DNA of 64,000 bases from assembly GCF_000826525.2 (NCBI RefSeq), contig NZ_LN651330.1, forward strand, positions 435,857-499,856, written 5' to 3'. The notes under the pieces are model-generated. The model saw only the letters and a list, made by a program, of their open reading frames with translations, did not search any database and was not told the origin of the DNA. Positions 26,520-36,184 of this stretch are shown in pieces. Positions within the stretch are counted from its first letter, which is position 1. Each line of letters opens with the position of its first letter. This DNA comes from Mobilicoccus massiliensis. Lineage in GTDB: Bacteria > Actinomycetota > Actinomycetes > Actinomycetales > Dermatophilaceae. The translations under genes were made by a program, and so were the position numbers.

Positions 26520-29309
26520 ATGAGTCATCAGGTCGCCCTGTCCTTCGAGGACGGGGTCACGAAGTTCATCACCTGTGCGGAGGGCCAGACCGTCGCGGAC
26601 GCGTCCTACCGCTCGCGCATCAACATCCCGCTGGACTGCCGCGACGGGGCCTGCGGAACGTGCAAGGCGTTCTGCGAGGCGGGCGAGTACGACCCCGGGT
26701 TCTACATCGAGGACGCCCTCACCGAGGACGAGGCGGAGTCGGGCTACTGCCTGCCGTGTCAGATGAAACCGACCAGCGATCTCGTGCTGCAGATCGCCTC
26801 GACGTCGGCGGTGGCCAAGACACGCGCCGCCACGTTCACCGGCACTCTCACGGGGCTGGAGAGGCTGTCGCCGACGACGTTCGCGCTCACGGTGACCACG
26901 CCCGACCGCGACGAGCTCGCGTTCCTGCCGGGCCAGTACATCAACTTCTCGGTGCCCGGCACCCAGGAGACCCGCTCGTACTCGTTCAGCAACGGGCCGG
27001 ACGAGGATGAGCTCACTTTTCTCGTGAAGATCACCCCTGGTGGGGTGATGTCGACGTACCTGACCGAGCGGGCGGCCGAGGGGGACGAGGTCACGTTCAC
27101 CGGCCCGAACGGTAGCTTCTTCCTGCGCGAGGGCGAGCGGCCGTTGCTGCTGCTCGCCGGCGGGACCGGTCTGGCGCCGATCCTGTCCATCCTGCGGCGT
27201 CTGGTCTCGCAGGAGAGCACCCGCCCGGTGCACCTCATCTACGGCGCGACCACCGACGACGACGTCATCGAGCTGGAGACCATTGAGGAGCTCGGCTCGA
27301 AGCTCGAGTCGTTCACGTGGGACTACTGCGTCGCTGACAAGGGGAGCTCGGCGCGGAACATCGGCTACGTCACGGCCCTCATCGCGTCCGAGCACCTGCA
27401 CGACGGTCAGGGCACGGTGTACCTGTGCGGCCCCCCGGCGATGGTCGAGGCGGTGCGCACGCACTTCTCCGACAACGGCATGGAGCCGGGCGGCTTCTAC
27501 TACGAGAAGTTCGCGCTCTCCGGGGCCGCCGCTTCGACGTCCACCTCGGTCACCGCGGACGAGCAGGCGGCTGTCGACGACACGGACACCGTCGAGAGTG
27601 CCGGCGCGGAGCAGCAGGCCGACCAGGTGACGTCGCAGGCGCCGGATTCGTCGGCGCCGATCGTCCGAGCCGGGGGCGAGTCAGAGCTGACGGTGTTCGA
27701 GCGCGCCTCGGGCATCGCGGGTCAGGACCTCTTCGGAGAGATCGACATGGAGCCGCTGGGCGCTCCGGCCGGTGACGCCGAGCTCGAGACGGCCGACACC
27801 GCCTCCCGTATCGCCGGCCAGGCGTTCGGCGAGCGGTTCGATGCCGAGAGCGACGACGTCGTGGGGCGCGGCTCGGTGCCCGGTGGCACTGCGTTGCTCC
27901 TGCACGACGACGGCACCTCCGTGACCGGGCAGGTGTTCGCGGTACCCACCGCGGACGTCGACCCGCTCGTCGAGCCCTCGCCCCGGGTCGCGGCGGCGCC
28001 CACGCCGGTGAGCGGACGTCCTGCGGCGATCGGCGCGGGCGGCTACGAGATCGGCGAGGAGCACCCGGACATCACCAAGTCCGACGCGGTGTTCGACGCC
28101 CGCCAGGCGCTGGAACTCGGTGCCGTCGAGCTGACCGTCGGACGCCTGTCGTCGTCCCAGCTCGCTGGGTACCGGCTGCTCGCCGACGCGACCCTGCCCT
28201 ACGTCGAGGGCGAGCGCTTCGTCGACCCCGCCGCCTACACCGAGACCAACGCCGCGTTCCACGAGTACCTGTTCACACTCACCGGCAACGAACACCTGCT
28301 GCAGGCCTACCAGGCGCTCGGGGTCAAGGGGCACATGGCCGAGGTGCTGCGCAACGCGACGTGGTGCGACCCCGAGGTCGCCCACGACCACGTCAAGATC
28401 GTCGAGGCGTTCGAGGGCGGTGACCGCGAGCGGGTTCGCGCTCTCGTCATCGAGCATGCGCAGCGCAGCAAGACGACGATGCGCCGCGCGATGGCCGATG
28501 CCGGTCTCCGGGTGACGCCCGCGTTCATCACGCCCGGTCGGTTCGAGGGCAAGGTCGTCCTCGTCACCGGTGCCGCTCAGGGGATCGGCGAGGTCACGGC
28601 GCGACGCATCAGCGCCGAAGGTGGCCGCGTCGTCCTCGCCGACCGCAGCGAGCTCGTGGACGGCCTGGCCGAAGAACTGCGCAGCGCGGCCCGGCAAGCG
28701 ACGTCCGTCGTCGGCGACCTCGAGACCTACGAGGGGGCGCAGGCGGCCGTGGCCGCCGCCGTCGATCAGTTCGGGCGGCTCGACGTGGCCATCCACACCG
28801 TGGGTGGGACGATCTGGGCCAAGCCGTTCCACGAGTACCCCGCCGATCAGATCGAGGCGGAGATCAACCGGTCCCTGTACCCGACGCTGTGGGGCTGCCG
28901 CGCCGCCTCCGAGCAGATGGTCAAGCAGGGCCAGGGCGTCATCGTCAACGTGTCATCGGTGGCCACCCGCGGTGTGCACCGGGTGCCGTACTCGGCCGCC
29001 AAGGGCGGGGTCAACGCGATCACGGCGTCGCTGGCGCTGGAACTCGCACCGCACGGGATCCGCGTGGTCGCCACGGCTCCCGGCGGCACCGACGCGCCCG
29101 CGCGGCGCATCCCGCGCGGGCCCGCCCCCGAGGGAGAGCAGGAACTCGACTGGTACCAGGCGATCGTCGACCAGACCGTGTCGTCCTCGCTGCTCAAGCG
29201 TTACGGCACGCTCGACGAGCAGGCCTCTGCCCTGTGCTTCGTCGCCTCCGACGAGGCCAGCTACATCACCGGCACGGTGCTCCCGGTCGCCGGTGGAGAT
29301 CTCGGCTGA
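26520..29309 (+). CDS. benCD: BenC-FCD-BenD fusion: dioxygenase reductase plus diol dehydrogenase
   Basis: 929 residues. Residues 1-95 are a plant-type ferredoxin (C40, C45, C48, C80). Residues 100-335 are the FAD/NAD reductase (RSYSFSNGP and GGTGLAP). Residues 336-520 are a disordered acidic linker with three weak IAGQ/VTGQ-type repeats (near 399, 431, 468). Residues 525-660 match an FCD ligand-binding domain of GntR regulators, with N577, H581, H624 and H646 at its metal-ligand positions. Residues 673-929 are an SDR (TGAAQGIG 683-690, S812/S813, Y824, K828) matching BenD. It thus passes electrons to BenAB and oxidises the diol to catechol. The ATG at 26520 follows AGGAG. Confidence 0.92.
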   Translation: MSHQVALSFEDGVTKFITCAEGQTVADASYRSRINIPLDCRDGACGTCKAFCEAGEYDPGFYIEDALTEDEAESGYCLPCQMKPTSDLVLQIASTSAVAKTRAATFTGTLTGLERLSPTTFALTVTTPDRDELAFLPGQYINFSVPGTQETRSYSFSNGPDEDELTFLVKITPGGVMSTYLTERAAEGDEVTFTGPNGSFFLREGERPLLLLAGGTGLAPILSILRRLVSQESTRPVHLIYGATTDDDVIELETIEELGSKLESFTWDYCVADKGSSARNIGYVTALIASEHLHDGQGTVYLCGPPAMVEAVRTHFSDNGMEPGGFYYEKFALSGAAASTSTSVTADEQAAVDDTDTVESAGAEQQADQVTSQAPDSSAPIVRAGGESELTVFERASGIAGQDLFGEIDMEPLGAPAGDAELETADTASRIAGQAFGERFDAESDDVVGRGSVPGGTALLLHDDGTSVTGQVFAVPTADVDPLVEPSPRVAAAPTPVSGRPAAIGAGGYEIGEEHPDITKSDAVFDARQALELGAVELTVGRLSSSQLAGYRLLADATLPYVEGERFVDPAAYTETNAAFHEYLFTLTGNEHLLQAYQALGVKGHMAEVLRNATWCDPEVAHDHVKIVEAFEGGDRERVRALVIEHAQRSKTTMRRAMADAGLRVTPAFITPGRFEGKVVLVTGAAQGIGEVTARRISAEGGRVVLADRSELVDGLAEELRSAARQATSVVGDLETYEGAQAAVAAAVDQFGRLDVAIHTVGGTIWAKPFHEYPADQIEAEINRSLYPTLWGCRAASEQMVKQGQGVIVNVSSVATRGVHRVPYSAAKGGVNAITASLALELAPHGIRVVATAPGGTDAPARRIPRGPAPEGEQELDWYQAIVDQTVSSSLLKRYGTLDEQASALCFVASDEASYITGTVLPVAGGDLG

Positions 29310-29498
29310 CGAGACCCCGTCCTCGGCTCGGGTCACCTCGATCCGGTCCCTTCCGCTCCGGCTTCGGTGACGAGTCGCGGCGGCGCCCGCCACGGGCACA
29401 CCACCTCCCTCGCCCCATTCCCTCACAGAGGCGGCGGCCCGCACCCTCCGGCGGCGGCCTCATCAGCTCACAACCCTTCTCCCGACAAGGAATCCCGC

Positions 29499-30962
29499 AT
29501 GTCCTCTTCGCCCGCCCGGGGCAGCGTCGCCCCGGACGACCGCACACGGGCCTCAACGGTCCGGTGGGTGGTCACCATCTGCGCCCTCGCCATGCTCTTC
29601 GACGGTTACGACCTGGTGGTGTACGGCACCGTCGTGCCCCTCTTCCTGCGCGATCCGAGCCAACTCGGCCGGGTCACGCCCGAACTCGCCGGCCAGCTCG
29701 GCAGCTATGCGCTCGTCGGGGTGCTGGTGGGTGCGCTGATCGCCGGCGCCGTCTCCGACATCATCGGCCGCCGCCGGCTCATGATCGTGAACATCGCCTG
29801 GTTCTCGATCGGCATGGGGCTCACGACCTTCGCGACGAGCGCCCTGGCCTTCGGCATCCTGCGGTTCCTCACCGGCATCGGCGTCGGTGCCCTCGTGGCC
29901 ACGGCCGGGGCCATCGTGGCCGAGTTCGCTCCGCCGGGCCGCCGCCACGTGTACAACGCGATCGTCTACTGCGGCGTGCCGGCCGGTGGTGTCATGGCGT
30001 CGCTGCTGGCTCTGGCCGTCCGCGACCAGTTCGGGTGGCGTCCGCTGTTCTGGTTCGGTGCGCTGCCGTTCCTGTTCCTGCTGCCGATGGCGATCGCCAA
30101 GCTGCCGGAGTCGCCGCTGTGGCTGCAGTCCCGCGGTCGCGTCGAGGAGGCCCGTGCCGCCGCGCAGCGCACCGGTGTCCCGTTGGTCGAGCACGCTCAG
30201 GCCGGCGTCTCGGCGGGCCCGGGCGAGCGCGCCGGGTTCGGTGCCCTCGTCGGCAAGCAGTACTTCCTGCCCACCGTCTTCCTCGGGCTCATGAGCTTCT
30301 CGGGGTTGCTGCTCACCTACGGACTCAACACCTGGCTGCCGGAGATCATGGGCCAGAACGGCTTCGGCCCGAGCTACTCGTTGGTGTTCCTCCTCGTGCT
30401 CAACCTCGGAGCGATCGTCGGCGCGGTGAGCGCGTCGAGCTTCGCCGAGCGCGTCGGTCCGCAGTGGGTGATCTCGGGGACCTTCGTCATGGCCGCCGTC
30501 GCCCTCGTCGCGCTGCCGCTCGGCTTCCCGTTTCCCGTCCTGCTCGCCCTGGTCGCAGTGGCCGGTGTCGGCACGATCGGCACGCAGGTGCTCGTGTACG
30601 GCTTCGTCGCCAACTTCTACGAGTCCCGGGCGCGGGGTGCCGGTGTGGCGTGGTGCGCCGGGTTCGGTCGCCTGGGCGGCATCGTCGGCCCGCTCGTGGG
30701 TGGAATGCTCATGGGTGCCGGCATCGGGATCGGCCAGGCGTTCCAGCTCTTCGCGGTCGCTGCCGTGTTCGGTGCGATCGTCACCGCGCTGCCCCGGCCG
30801 GCACGCCGGGCCGAGCAGTCCGCCGTGGTCGACCCGGACGCCGGAGCCGTCCCGCTGGGGCCGGCGGGCGAGCAGCCCGCGCTCGAGATGCCGGCTGACA
30901 GGCTCGCGCCGACCTCGACCACCGTGGGCATGACCGACCCGGGCGCTACCGTGACGCGATGA
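29499..30962 (+). CDS. benK: Benzoate MFS transporter (aromatic acid:H+ symporter)
   Basis: 487 residues, twelve predicted helices. Family motifs are LFDGYDLVVYGTVVPLF in helix 1 (the DGxD of aromatic acid:H+ symporters), GAVSDIIGRRRLM in loop 2-3 and RFLTGIGVGALVATA in helix 4. The ATG at 29499 has AAGGA upstream; the 44 upstream residues are rejected. The stop overlaps benR (ATGA). Its position between benCD and benR in the ben operon makes benzoate the likely substrate. Confidence 0.92.
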   Translation: MSSSPARGSVAPDDRTRASTVRWVVTICALAMLFDGYDLVVYGTVVPLFLRDPSQLGRVTPELAGQLGSYALVGVLVGALIAGAVSDIIGRRRLMIVNIAWFSIGMGLTTFATSALAFGILRFLTGIGVGALVATAGAIVAEFAPPGRRHVYNAIVYCGVPAGGVMASLLALAVRDQFGWRPLFWFGALPFLFLLPMAIAKLPESPLWLQSRGRVEEARAAAQRTGVPLVEHAQAGVSAGPGERAGFGALVGKQYFLPTVFLGLMSFSGLLLTYGLNTWLPEIMGQNGFGPSYSLVFLLVLNLGAIVGAVSASSFAERVGPQWVISGTFVMAAVALVALPLGFPFPVLLALVAVAGVGTIGTQVLVYGFVANFYESRARGAGVAWCAGFGRLGGIVGPLVGGMLMGAGIGIGQAFQLFAVAAVFGAIVTALPRPARRAEQSAVVDPDAGAVPLGPAGEQPALEMPADRLAPTSTTVGMTDPGATVTR

Positions 30963-33676
30963 TCTTCGATGTCGCCGAGACCCTCATCGGCCGGCGTCGC
31001 GAACTCGACGACATCGTCGCTCGGCTCGTCGACCCCTGCGGTCCCTCGGTCGTCCTGATCGAGGGGCCGCAGGGCGCGGGCAAGACGGCGCTGGTGAACA
31101 CGGCGCTGAGGATGATCACCGGCGCCACACCGGAGGGGATCGTCAAGGTGGTCGGGCAAGACGTCGATCTCGCACACCCCCACTCGGTGCTCGCGCGATG
31201 GCTGCCCGATCTCGACCCCGACGCGAGCGTGGACACCGTCGCCCGTGCGCTCGTGGAGGCGTGGGGCCGGCCGCAGCCTCGCGTCGTCCTCGTCGAGGCC
31301 GGGCACTCCGTGCATCCGACGACGCTCGCCGCGGTCCAGGCCGCGGCACTGCTCACTCCCACCACCCGGGTCGTCGTCGCCGCGCGGCCCGAGCCGCGGA
31401 TCGACCTCCCCGACGTCCACCGCATCGGCCTCGAAGGCCTGTCGGTGGCGCACACCGGCGACCTGGTCCGCGCCCATGTCGCGTGGGCCGGTGAGACGGC
31501 CGTCCGGGCTGCGCACACTCTCACCGGGGGTGTGCCCGGTGACGTCCTCGACCTGATCCGTGAATCGCCTCGGCCGGTGTGGAGAGACCGTCACCCGGCC
31601 TTCCGACCCACCCGGCGGCACCGCGACCGGATCGCCGGAGTGCGGGACACCGTCCGACCCGAGGCGTGGGCGCTCCTGCAGGCGGTGGCCGTCCTCGGGG
31701 AGCGTGCGGACCTCTCGCAGGCGGCGCACCTCGCCGGCGTGGATCCGGCCGCGATCGACGACCTCATCCTCGCCGGGGCCGTCACGGCCGGCAGTGTCCG
31801 CGGACGCACGACGGTCGCGTTCACCCACCCCATGTACGGCCTGGCGGTCACCGACCTCACGGGCCCGACGGGTGTCCGCGAGCAGCACCGCCGAGCCGCC
31901 GGGCACGTCACCGACCCCGGTGCGCGTCTGCGTCACCTCGTGGAGGCGAGCCTCCGTCCCGACGCCGGCCTGGCCGTGGAGTTGGCCGCGCATGCGAAGG
32001 CGCGAGGAGCGGTCGGTGAATGGGATCAGGCGGCGCAGGCCTACGCCGACGCCGCGCGAGTGGCGGTGGGCAGCGACCGCGCCCGGCATCTCACCTCGGC
32101 CGTCGACGCGTTCGTGGGCGCCGGCCGCCTGCCGGAGGCGGAGGAGTTGGTGGCCGAGCTGGAGAGTTTTCCGCGGTCCGCGTGTACCGACGCCATCCTG
32201 GGCTACCTGTCGATCCTGCGCGGGCGGCGTCACGACGCCCGCACGTGGTTGTCGCGGGCCTGGACGGAGGTCGGCGAACCGCATTCCGGGGGCGCCGACC
32301 CGGACCTGGCCGCGCTGGTGTGCACTCGAATGGTCCTGCACAACCTCGCGCTCGGCGACGGTCGAGCCCTCCTCGACTGGGCCGATCGCTGTGCGGAACT
32401 CGCACCCGGGTCGGTGCACGCCACCGAGGCCGCCGCGATCCGAGGACTCGGCTACGGCGCGCTCGGTCGCTGGACGGAGGCCCTCACCGCCGTCGAGTCC
32501 GTGGCCAACCGAACCGACGCGATCGCCCAGGCCCAGCGCGTGACGATGGGGCACGGGTGGCTCGCCCTGGCCATGGACGACCCGCTCGCCGCGCGCACCG
32601 CCTTGGAGAGCGCGATGTCGAACGACTACTCCTTCGGGTCGGTGCGGATCACTCTGTGGGCGCAGGCGTGGCTGGCGCGCACCCTGTTCGTCCTGGGGAG
32701 ATGGGACGAGTGCCTGGAGGTGACGCACCGGGCCGCCGGCACCGTGGAACGCACGGGCCACGAACTCCTCCGCCCGTTGGTGCACTGGCCGGCAGCCGTC
32801 GTGCACGCCTACCGCGGCGACGACGACCGGTCCCGCATGCACCTGGACGCCGGACTCGCCGCCGATCACGACTACACGGTCATGCTCCTGCCCTCGGCCC
32901 TGGCCCACGCCCAGGTCGCCGAATGTCGCGGTGACCACGCCGCCGTCACGCGCGCGTTGCAGCCGGTGGCGCACGCCTTCGCCGCCCATCCCGAGCGAGA
33001 TCCCGGCTTCTGGCCGTGGGTCGACGTCTACGCCGACGCCCTGGTGATGACCGATCGCCCCGAGGAGGCCCGGGAGGTCCTCGAGGCGGCCCTGGAGGTC
33101 GCCACCCGGCAGGGCCGTCGGAGCGCGATCGCCCGCAGCGAGATCGTCCTCGGCCGACTCCACGGCATGCGGGGCGACATCGACGCCGCCGTCGATGCCT
33201 TCGCCCGCGCCGACACGCTGCTGCGCGCCCTGCCCATGCCCGTCGAACGGGCGCGCCTGCGGTTCGTCCACGGCCAGACCCTCCGGCGGGCCGGCAGACG
33301 ACGAGAAGCCGAGGAGATGACGCGGGCAGCCCGCGACGCCTTCGCCGCGCTGGGCGCGCAGACGTACATCGCCCGCTGCGACCGCGAACTCAAGGCCGCT
33401 GGAACAGGCGCCACCGGGCCGGGACCGCGCGGCGCCGCCGCGAGCGGGCAGCTCACTCCCCAGGAGACGGCCGTCGTCGACCTCGTCGCCGCCGGGCGCA
33501 CCAACAAGGAGGTCGCCGGTGAGCTGTACATCTCCGTCAAGACCGTCCAGTACCACCTGACCCGCGTCTACGGAAAGCTCGGCCTGCGCTCCCGCTCCGA
33601 GCTGGCCGCCCACGTCGCCGCCGAGCGCGCCGACGAGGGCGCGGGCGCCGACCCTTGCCCTGAGGGGGACTCGTGA
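30959..33676 (+). CDS. benR: LuxR-family (LAL-type) regulator BenR
   Basis: 905 residues. An N-terminal AAA-type ATPase has Walker A EGPQGAGKT (residues 35-43) and a region ending GVPGDVLDLIRESPRP. A long TPR-like helical middle (about 340-800) follows. The C-terminal LuxR helix-turn-helix is LTPQETAVVDLVAAGRTNKEVA...VKTVQYHLTRVYGKLGLRSRSEL. This is the LAL/MalT architecture. Corynebacterium has a LuxR-type benR in its benzoate cluster, which supports the name. It is translationally coupled to benK before it and benE after it (GTGA), so its expression rises with the operon, suggesting positive feedback. Confidence 0.88.
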   Translation: MIFDVAETLIGRRRELDDIVARLVDPCGPSVVLIEGPQGAGKTALVNTALRMITGATPEGIVKVVGQDVDLAHPHSVLARWLPDLDPDASVDTVARALVEAWGRPQPRVVLVEAGHSVHPTTLAAVQAAALLTPTTRVVVAARPEPRIDLPDVHRIGLEGLSVAHTGDLVRAHVAWAGETAVRAAHTLTGGVPGDVLDLIRESPRPVWRDRHPAFRPTRRHRDRIAGVRDTVRPEAWALLQAVAVLGERADLSQAAHLAGVDPAAIDDLILAGAVTAGSVRGRTTVAFTHPMYGLAVTDLTGPTGVREQHRRAAGHVTDPGARLRHLVEASLRPDAGLAVELAAHAKARGAVGEWDQAAQAYADAARVAVGSDRARHLTSAVDAFVGAGRLPEAEELVAELESFPRSACTDAILGYLSILRGRRHDARTWLSRAWTEVGEPHSGGADPDLAALVCTRMVLHNLALGDGRALLDWADRCAELAPGSVHATEAAAIRGLGYGALGRWTEALTAVESVANRTDAIAQAQRVTMGHGWLALAMDDPLAARTALESAMSNDYSFGSVRITLWAQAWLARTLFVLGRWDECLEVTHRAAGTVERTGHELLRPLVHWPAAVVHAYRGDDDRSRMHLDAGLAADHDYTVMLLPSALAHAQVAECRGDHAAVTRALQPVAHAFAAHPERDPGFWPWVDVYADALVMTDRPEEAREVLEAALEVATRQGRRSAIARSEIVLGRLHGMRGDIDAAVDAFARADTLLRALPMPVERARLRFVHGQTLRRAGRRREAEEMTRAARDAFAALGAQTYIARCDRELKAAGTGATGPGPRGAAASGQLTPQETAVVDLVAAGRTNKEVAGELYISVKTVQYHLTRVYGKLGLRSRSELAAHVAAERADEGAGADPCPEGDS

Positions 33677-34947
33677 CCTCGACCCGCAGTTCGGAACAGC
33701 GATCACGCCTGCTCCCGGCCGCCGCGCACCTCGAACGGCCCGGTACGCGACCGGCGAGCCCGGCGGACCTGCGAAGCGACATCGGTCCGACGTACATCGC
33801 CAACGCCGTCGTCGCGCTCGTGTTCGCCGCCACCGGCCCACTCGCGGTCATCCTCGCGAGCAGTTCGGCCGGCAACCTCAGCCCGGCGCAACTGAGCTCG
33901 TGGATCTTCGCCGTCTTCTTCCTCAACGGCCTGCTCACCGTCGTGGCGAGCATCGTCTACCGGCAACCGCTGGGCTTCTTCTGGACGATCCCCGGCACCG
34001 TCGTCGTCGGCACCTCGCTGCGGCACCTGCCGTGGAGCGACGTGCTCGGGGCGTTCGTCGTCACAGCCGTGTTCATCCTCCTGCTCGGCCTGACCGGCTG
34101 GGTGGGCAAGGTCATGCGCCTGCTCCCGATGCCCATCGTCATGGCGATGGTGGCGGGCGTGTTCCTCAGCTTCGGTCTGGGCCTGGTCGATTCGATCCAG
34201 AGCGCGCCGTGGGTCGCGCTGCCGATGGTGCTGGCGTTCGTCGCCCTGAGCGTCCCCGGGCCGCTGGGTCGCTTTCTGCCGCCGGTCCTCGGCACGCTCG
34301 TCGTCGGGGTGGCGGCGGTGTTGCTCACCGGAGGGCTCAGCACCGAGATCACCCCTGGGCTCGCGCAACCGGTGCTGCAGACGCCGACGTTCTCCCTGGC
34401 CGCGCTCACCGAACTCGTCCTGCCCCTGGCGATCACGGTCATCGTCGTGCAGAACGGTCAGGGCGTGGCGGTGCTCACCAACGCCGGCCACCGCCCCCCG
34501 GTCAACGTCGCCACCGTGCTGTGCGGCCTCGTCTCGCTGCCGGCCGCCGCTCTCGGTGCCGTCTCCACCTGCCTGACCGGGCCGACCAACGCCCTTCTCG
34601 TCGCCTCGGGGGAGCGCCGACGCCAGTACACGGCGGCCGTGACGTGCGGCGTGCTCGCGATGGTCGTCGGCCTCGCCGCCCCCACCCTGGTGACGTTCAT
34701 GCTGGCGATGCCGCCGGCGTGGATCGCCGTCCTCGGTGGGGTGGCCATGCTCAAGGCACTGCAGGGTGCCTTCGTCGCGGCCTTCGCCGCACGGCACACC
34801 CTGGGCGCCCTCGTGGCGTTCCTCGTCACCGTCGCCGACCTCACGGTGTTCGGGATCGGGGGAGCGTTCTGGGGCGTGATCACCGGCTACCTCGTCTCCC
34901 GCGTCCTCGAGCCCGGCGACTTCGAGACCGCTCCGGCCGACCGATGA
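33673..34947 (+). CDS. benE: Benzoate:H+ symporter BenE
   Basis: 424 residues with about 11-12 hydrophobic helices. Recognised as BenE by the order of segments, including IVYRQPLGFFWTIPGTVVVGTSL and PLAITVIVVQNGQGVAVLTNAGHRPPVN. It starts with GTG overlapping the benR stop. The N-terminal 35 residues are hydrophilic. It is a second benzoate importer in the operon next to BenK. It belongs to a different superfamily, so the two are not duplicates. Confidence 0.93.
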   Translation: MTSTRSSEQRSRLLPAAAHLERPGTRPASPADLRSDIGPTYIANAVVALVFAATGPLAVILASSSAGNLSPAQLSSWIFAVFFLNGLLTVVASIVYRQPLGFFWTIPGTVVVGTSLRHLPWSDVLGAFVVTAVFILLLGLTGWVGKVMRLLPMPIVMAMVAGVFLSFGLGLVDSIQSAPWVALPMVLAFVALSVPGPLGRFLPPVLGTLVVGVAAVLLTGGLSTEITPGLAQPVLQTPTFSLAALTELVLPLAITVIVVQNGQGVAVLTNAGHRPPVNVATVLCGLVSLPAAALGAVSTCLTGPTNALLVASGERRRQYTAAVTCGVLAMVVGLAAPTLVTFMLAMPPAWIAVLGGVAMLKALQGAFVAAFAARHTLGALVAFLVTVADLTVFGIGGAFWGVITGYLVSRVLEPGDFETAPADR

Positions 34948-35089
34948 CGATCGGCGACGATCGTGGCGCGCGTCGCCGGACGGCCGGTCGACGGCGTGTG
35001 CGGCCGGGGCCAGGTGGCGGGCTAGCATGGCACCCGGTCGCCGGGATCCGCCGCGATCGCCGTTGACGAGCATCTCTCTGGGAGTTTGC

Positions 35090-36184
35090 GTGAGTCCCAC
35101 CCGCCCCGCCGCCGTCGTCGTCCTCGCTGCGGGCGCCGGAACCCGGATGAAGTCCGACCTGCCCAAGGTCCTGCATCCGCTGGCCGGCCGTTCCCTGCTC
35201 GCACACGCGCTCGTCGCGGCCCAGGCGTGTGATCCTGCGCACCTCGCCGTGGTCGTCCGCCACCAGCGTCAGGCCGTCGCCTCCCACGTCGAACAGCACT
35301 TTCCGCAGGCGGTCGTCGCCGACCAGGACGACATCCCCGGCACCGGCCGCGCCACCGAGTGCGGTCTCGACGCGCTGCCGAGCGACCTGGCGGGCACGGT
35401 GCTCGTCACGTACGGCGACGTGCCGATGCTCACCGGCGAGACGCTGCAGGCGATCGTCGCCGCGCACGACGCCGGCGGCAACGGGGTCACGGTCATGACG
35501 GCGCGCGTCGACGACCCGACGGGCTACGGCCGCATCCTGCGCGACGAGAGCGGTGACGTCGTCGGCATCGTCGAGCAGAAGGACGCCACCGACCAGCAGC
35601 GCGCGATCCGCGAGATCAACTCCGGCATCTACGCCTTCGACGGCGTGCTGTTGCGCGAGTCCCTCGCCGAGGTCGGCACCGACAACCGGCAGGGCGAGAA
35701 GTACCTCACCGACGTGCTCGGCATCGCGCGCCGGAAGGGTCGCCGCGTCGCCGCCTACGTGTGTGACGACCTCTGGCAGACCGAGGGCGTCAACGACCGC
35801 GTGCAGCTCGCGCGCATGGGGGAGGAGATGAACCGCCGCATCCTCGAGCGCTGGATGCGCGAGGGCGTCACGGTCGTCGACCCGGCGACCACGCAGGTCG
35901 ACGCCGAGGTCTCCTTCGGCCGTGACTGCCGGCTGCTGCCCGGCACCCAGGTGCTCGGTGCCTCCACGATCGGCGCCAAGGTCGAGATCGGCCCCGACAC
36001 CACGCTCGAGGACGTCGAGGTCGGCGACGACGTGCGCCTCGTGCGCACCCACGCGCGCCTCACCGAGGTCGGCGCCGGCGCAGACGTCGGCCCGTTCGTC
36101 CACCTGCGGCCCGGCTCCACGGTCGACGCGGCGGCCGACGTTCCCCCCTTCACCGACCTCGCCGCCACGGAGGACCTGCGATGA
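35090..36184 (+). CDS. glmU: GlmU, C-terminally truncated (uridyltransferase part retained)
   Basis: 364 residues, against about 450-490 for complete GlmU. Residues 1-230 are the pyrophosphorylase domain (LAAGAGTRMKSDLPKVLHPLAGR; TYGDVPML; EQKDAT; GEKYLTDVL), which makes UDP-GlcNAc from UTP and GlcNAc-1-P. The left-handed beta helix starts near 260 but breaks off soon after GPFVHLRPGSTV. It therefore lacks the acetyl-transfer His and the acetyl-CoA site. The last residues (DVPPF...) resemble the DVPPG near the normal C-terminus, suggesting an internal in-frame deletion. The GTG start has GGGAG upstream. The stop overlaps prs (ATGA). Confidence 0.88.
   Translation: MSPTRPAAVVVLAAGAGTRMKSDLPKVLHPLAGRSLLAHALVAAQACDPAHLAVVVRHQRQAVASHVEQHFPQAVVADQDDIPGTGRATECGLDALPSDLAGTVLVTYGDVPMLTGETLQAIVAAHDAGGNGVTVMTARVDDPTGYGRILRDESGDVVGIVEQKDATDQQRAIREINSGIYAFDGVLLRESLAEVGTDNRQGEKYLTDVLGIARRKGRRVAAYVCDDLWQTEGVNDRVQLARMGEEMNRRILERWMREGVTVVDPATTQVDAEVSFGRDCRLLPGTQVLGASTIGAKVEIGPDTTLEDVEVGDDVRLVRTHARLTEVGAGADVGPFVHLRPGSTVDAAADVPPFTDLAATEDLR

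Noticed and set aside
28570..29370. 266-codon frame inside the BenD region
   Set aside because: Out of frame with the SDR motifs and lacking any domain.
30617..33841. Antisense open frame of 1074 codons opposite benR
   Set aside because: It mirrors a real gene in GC-rich DNA, is rich in Arg, Gly and His without domains, and spans two genes.
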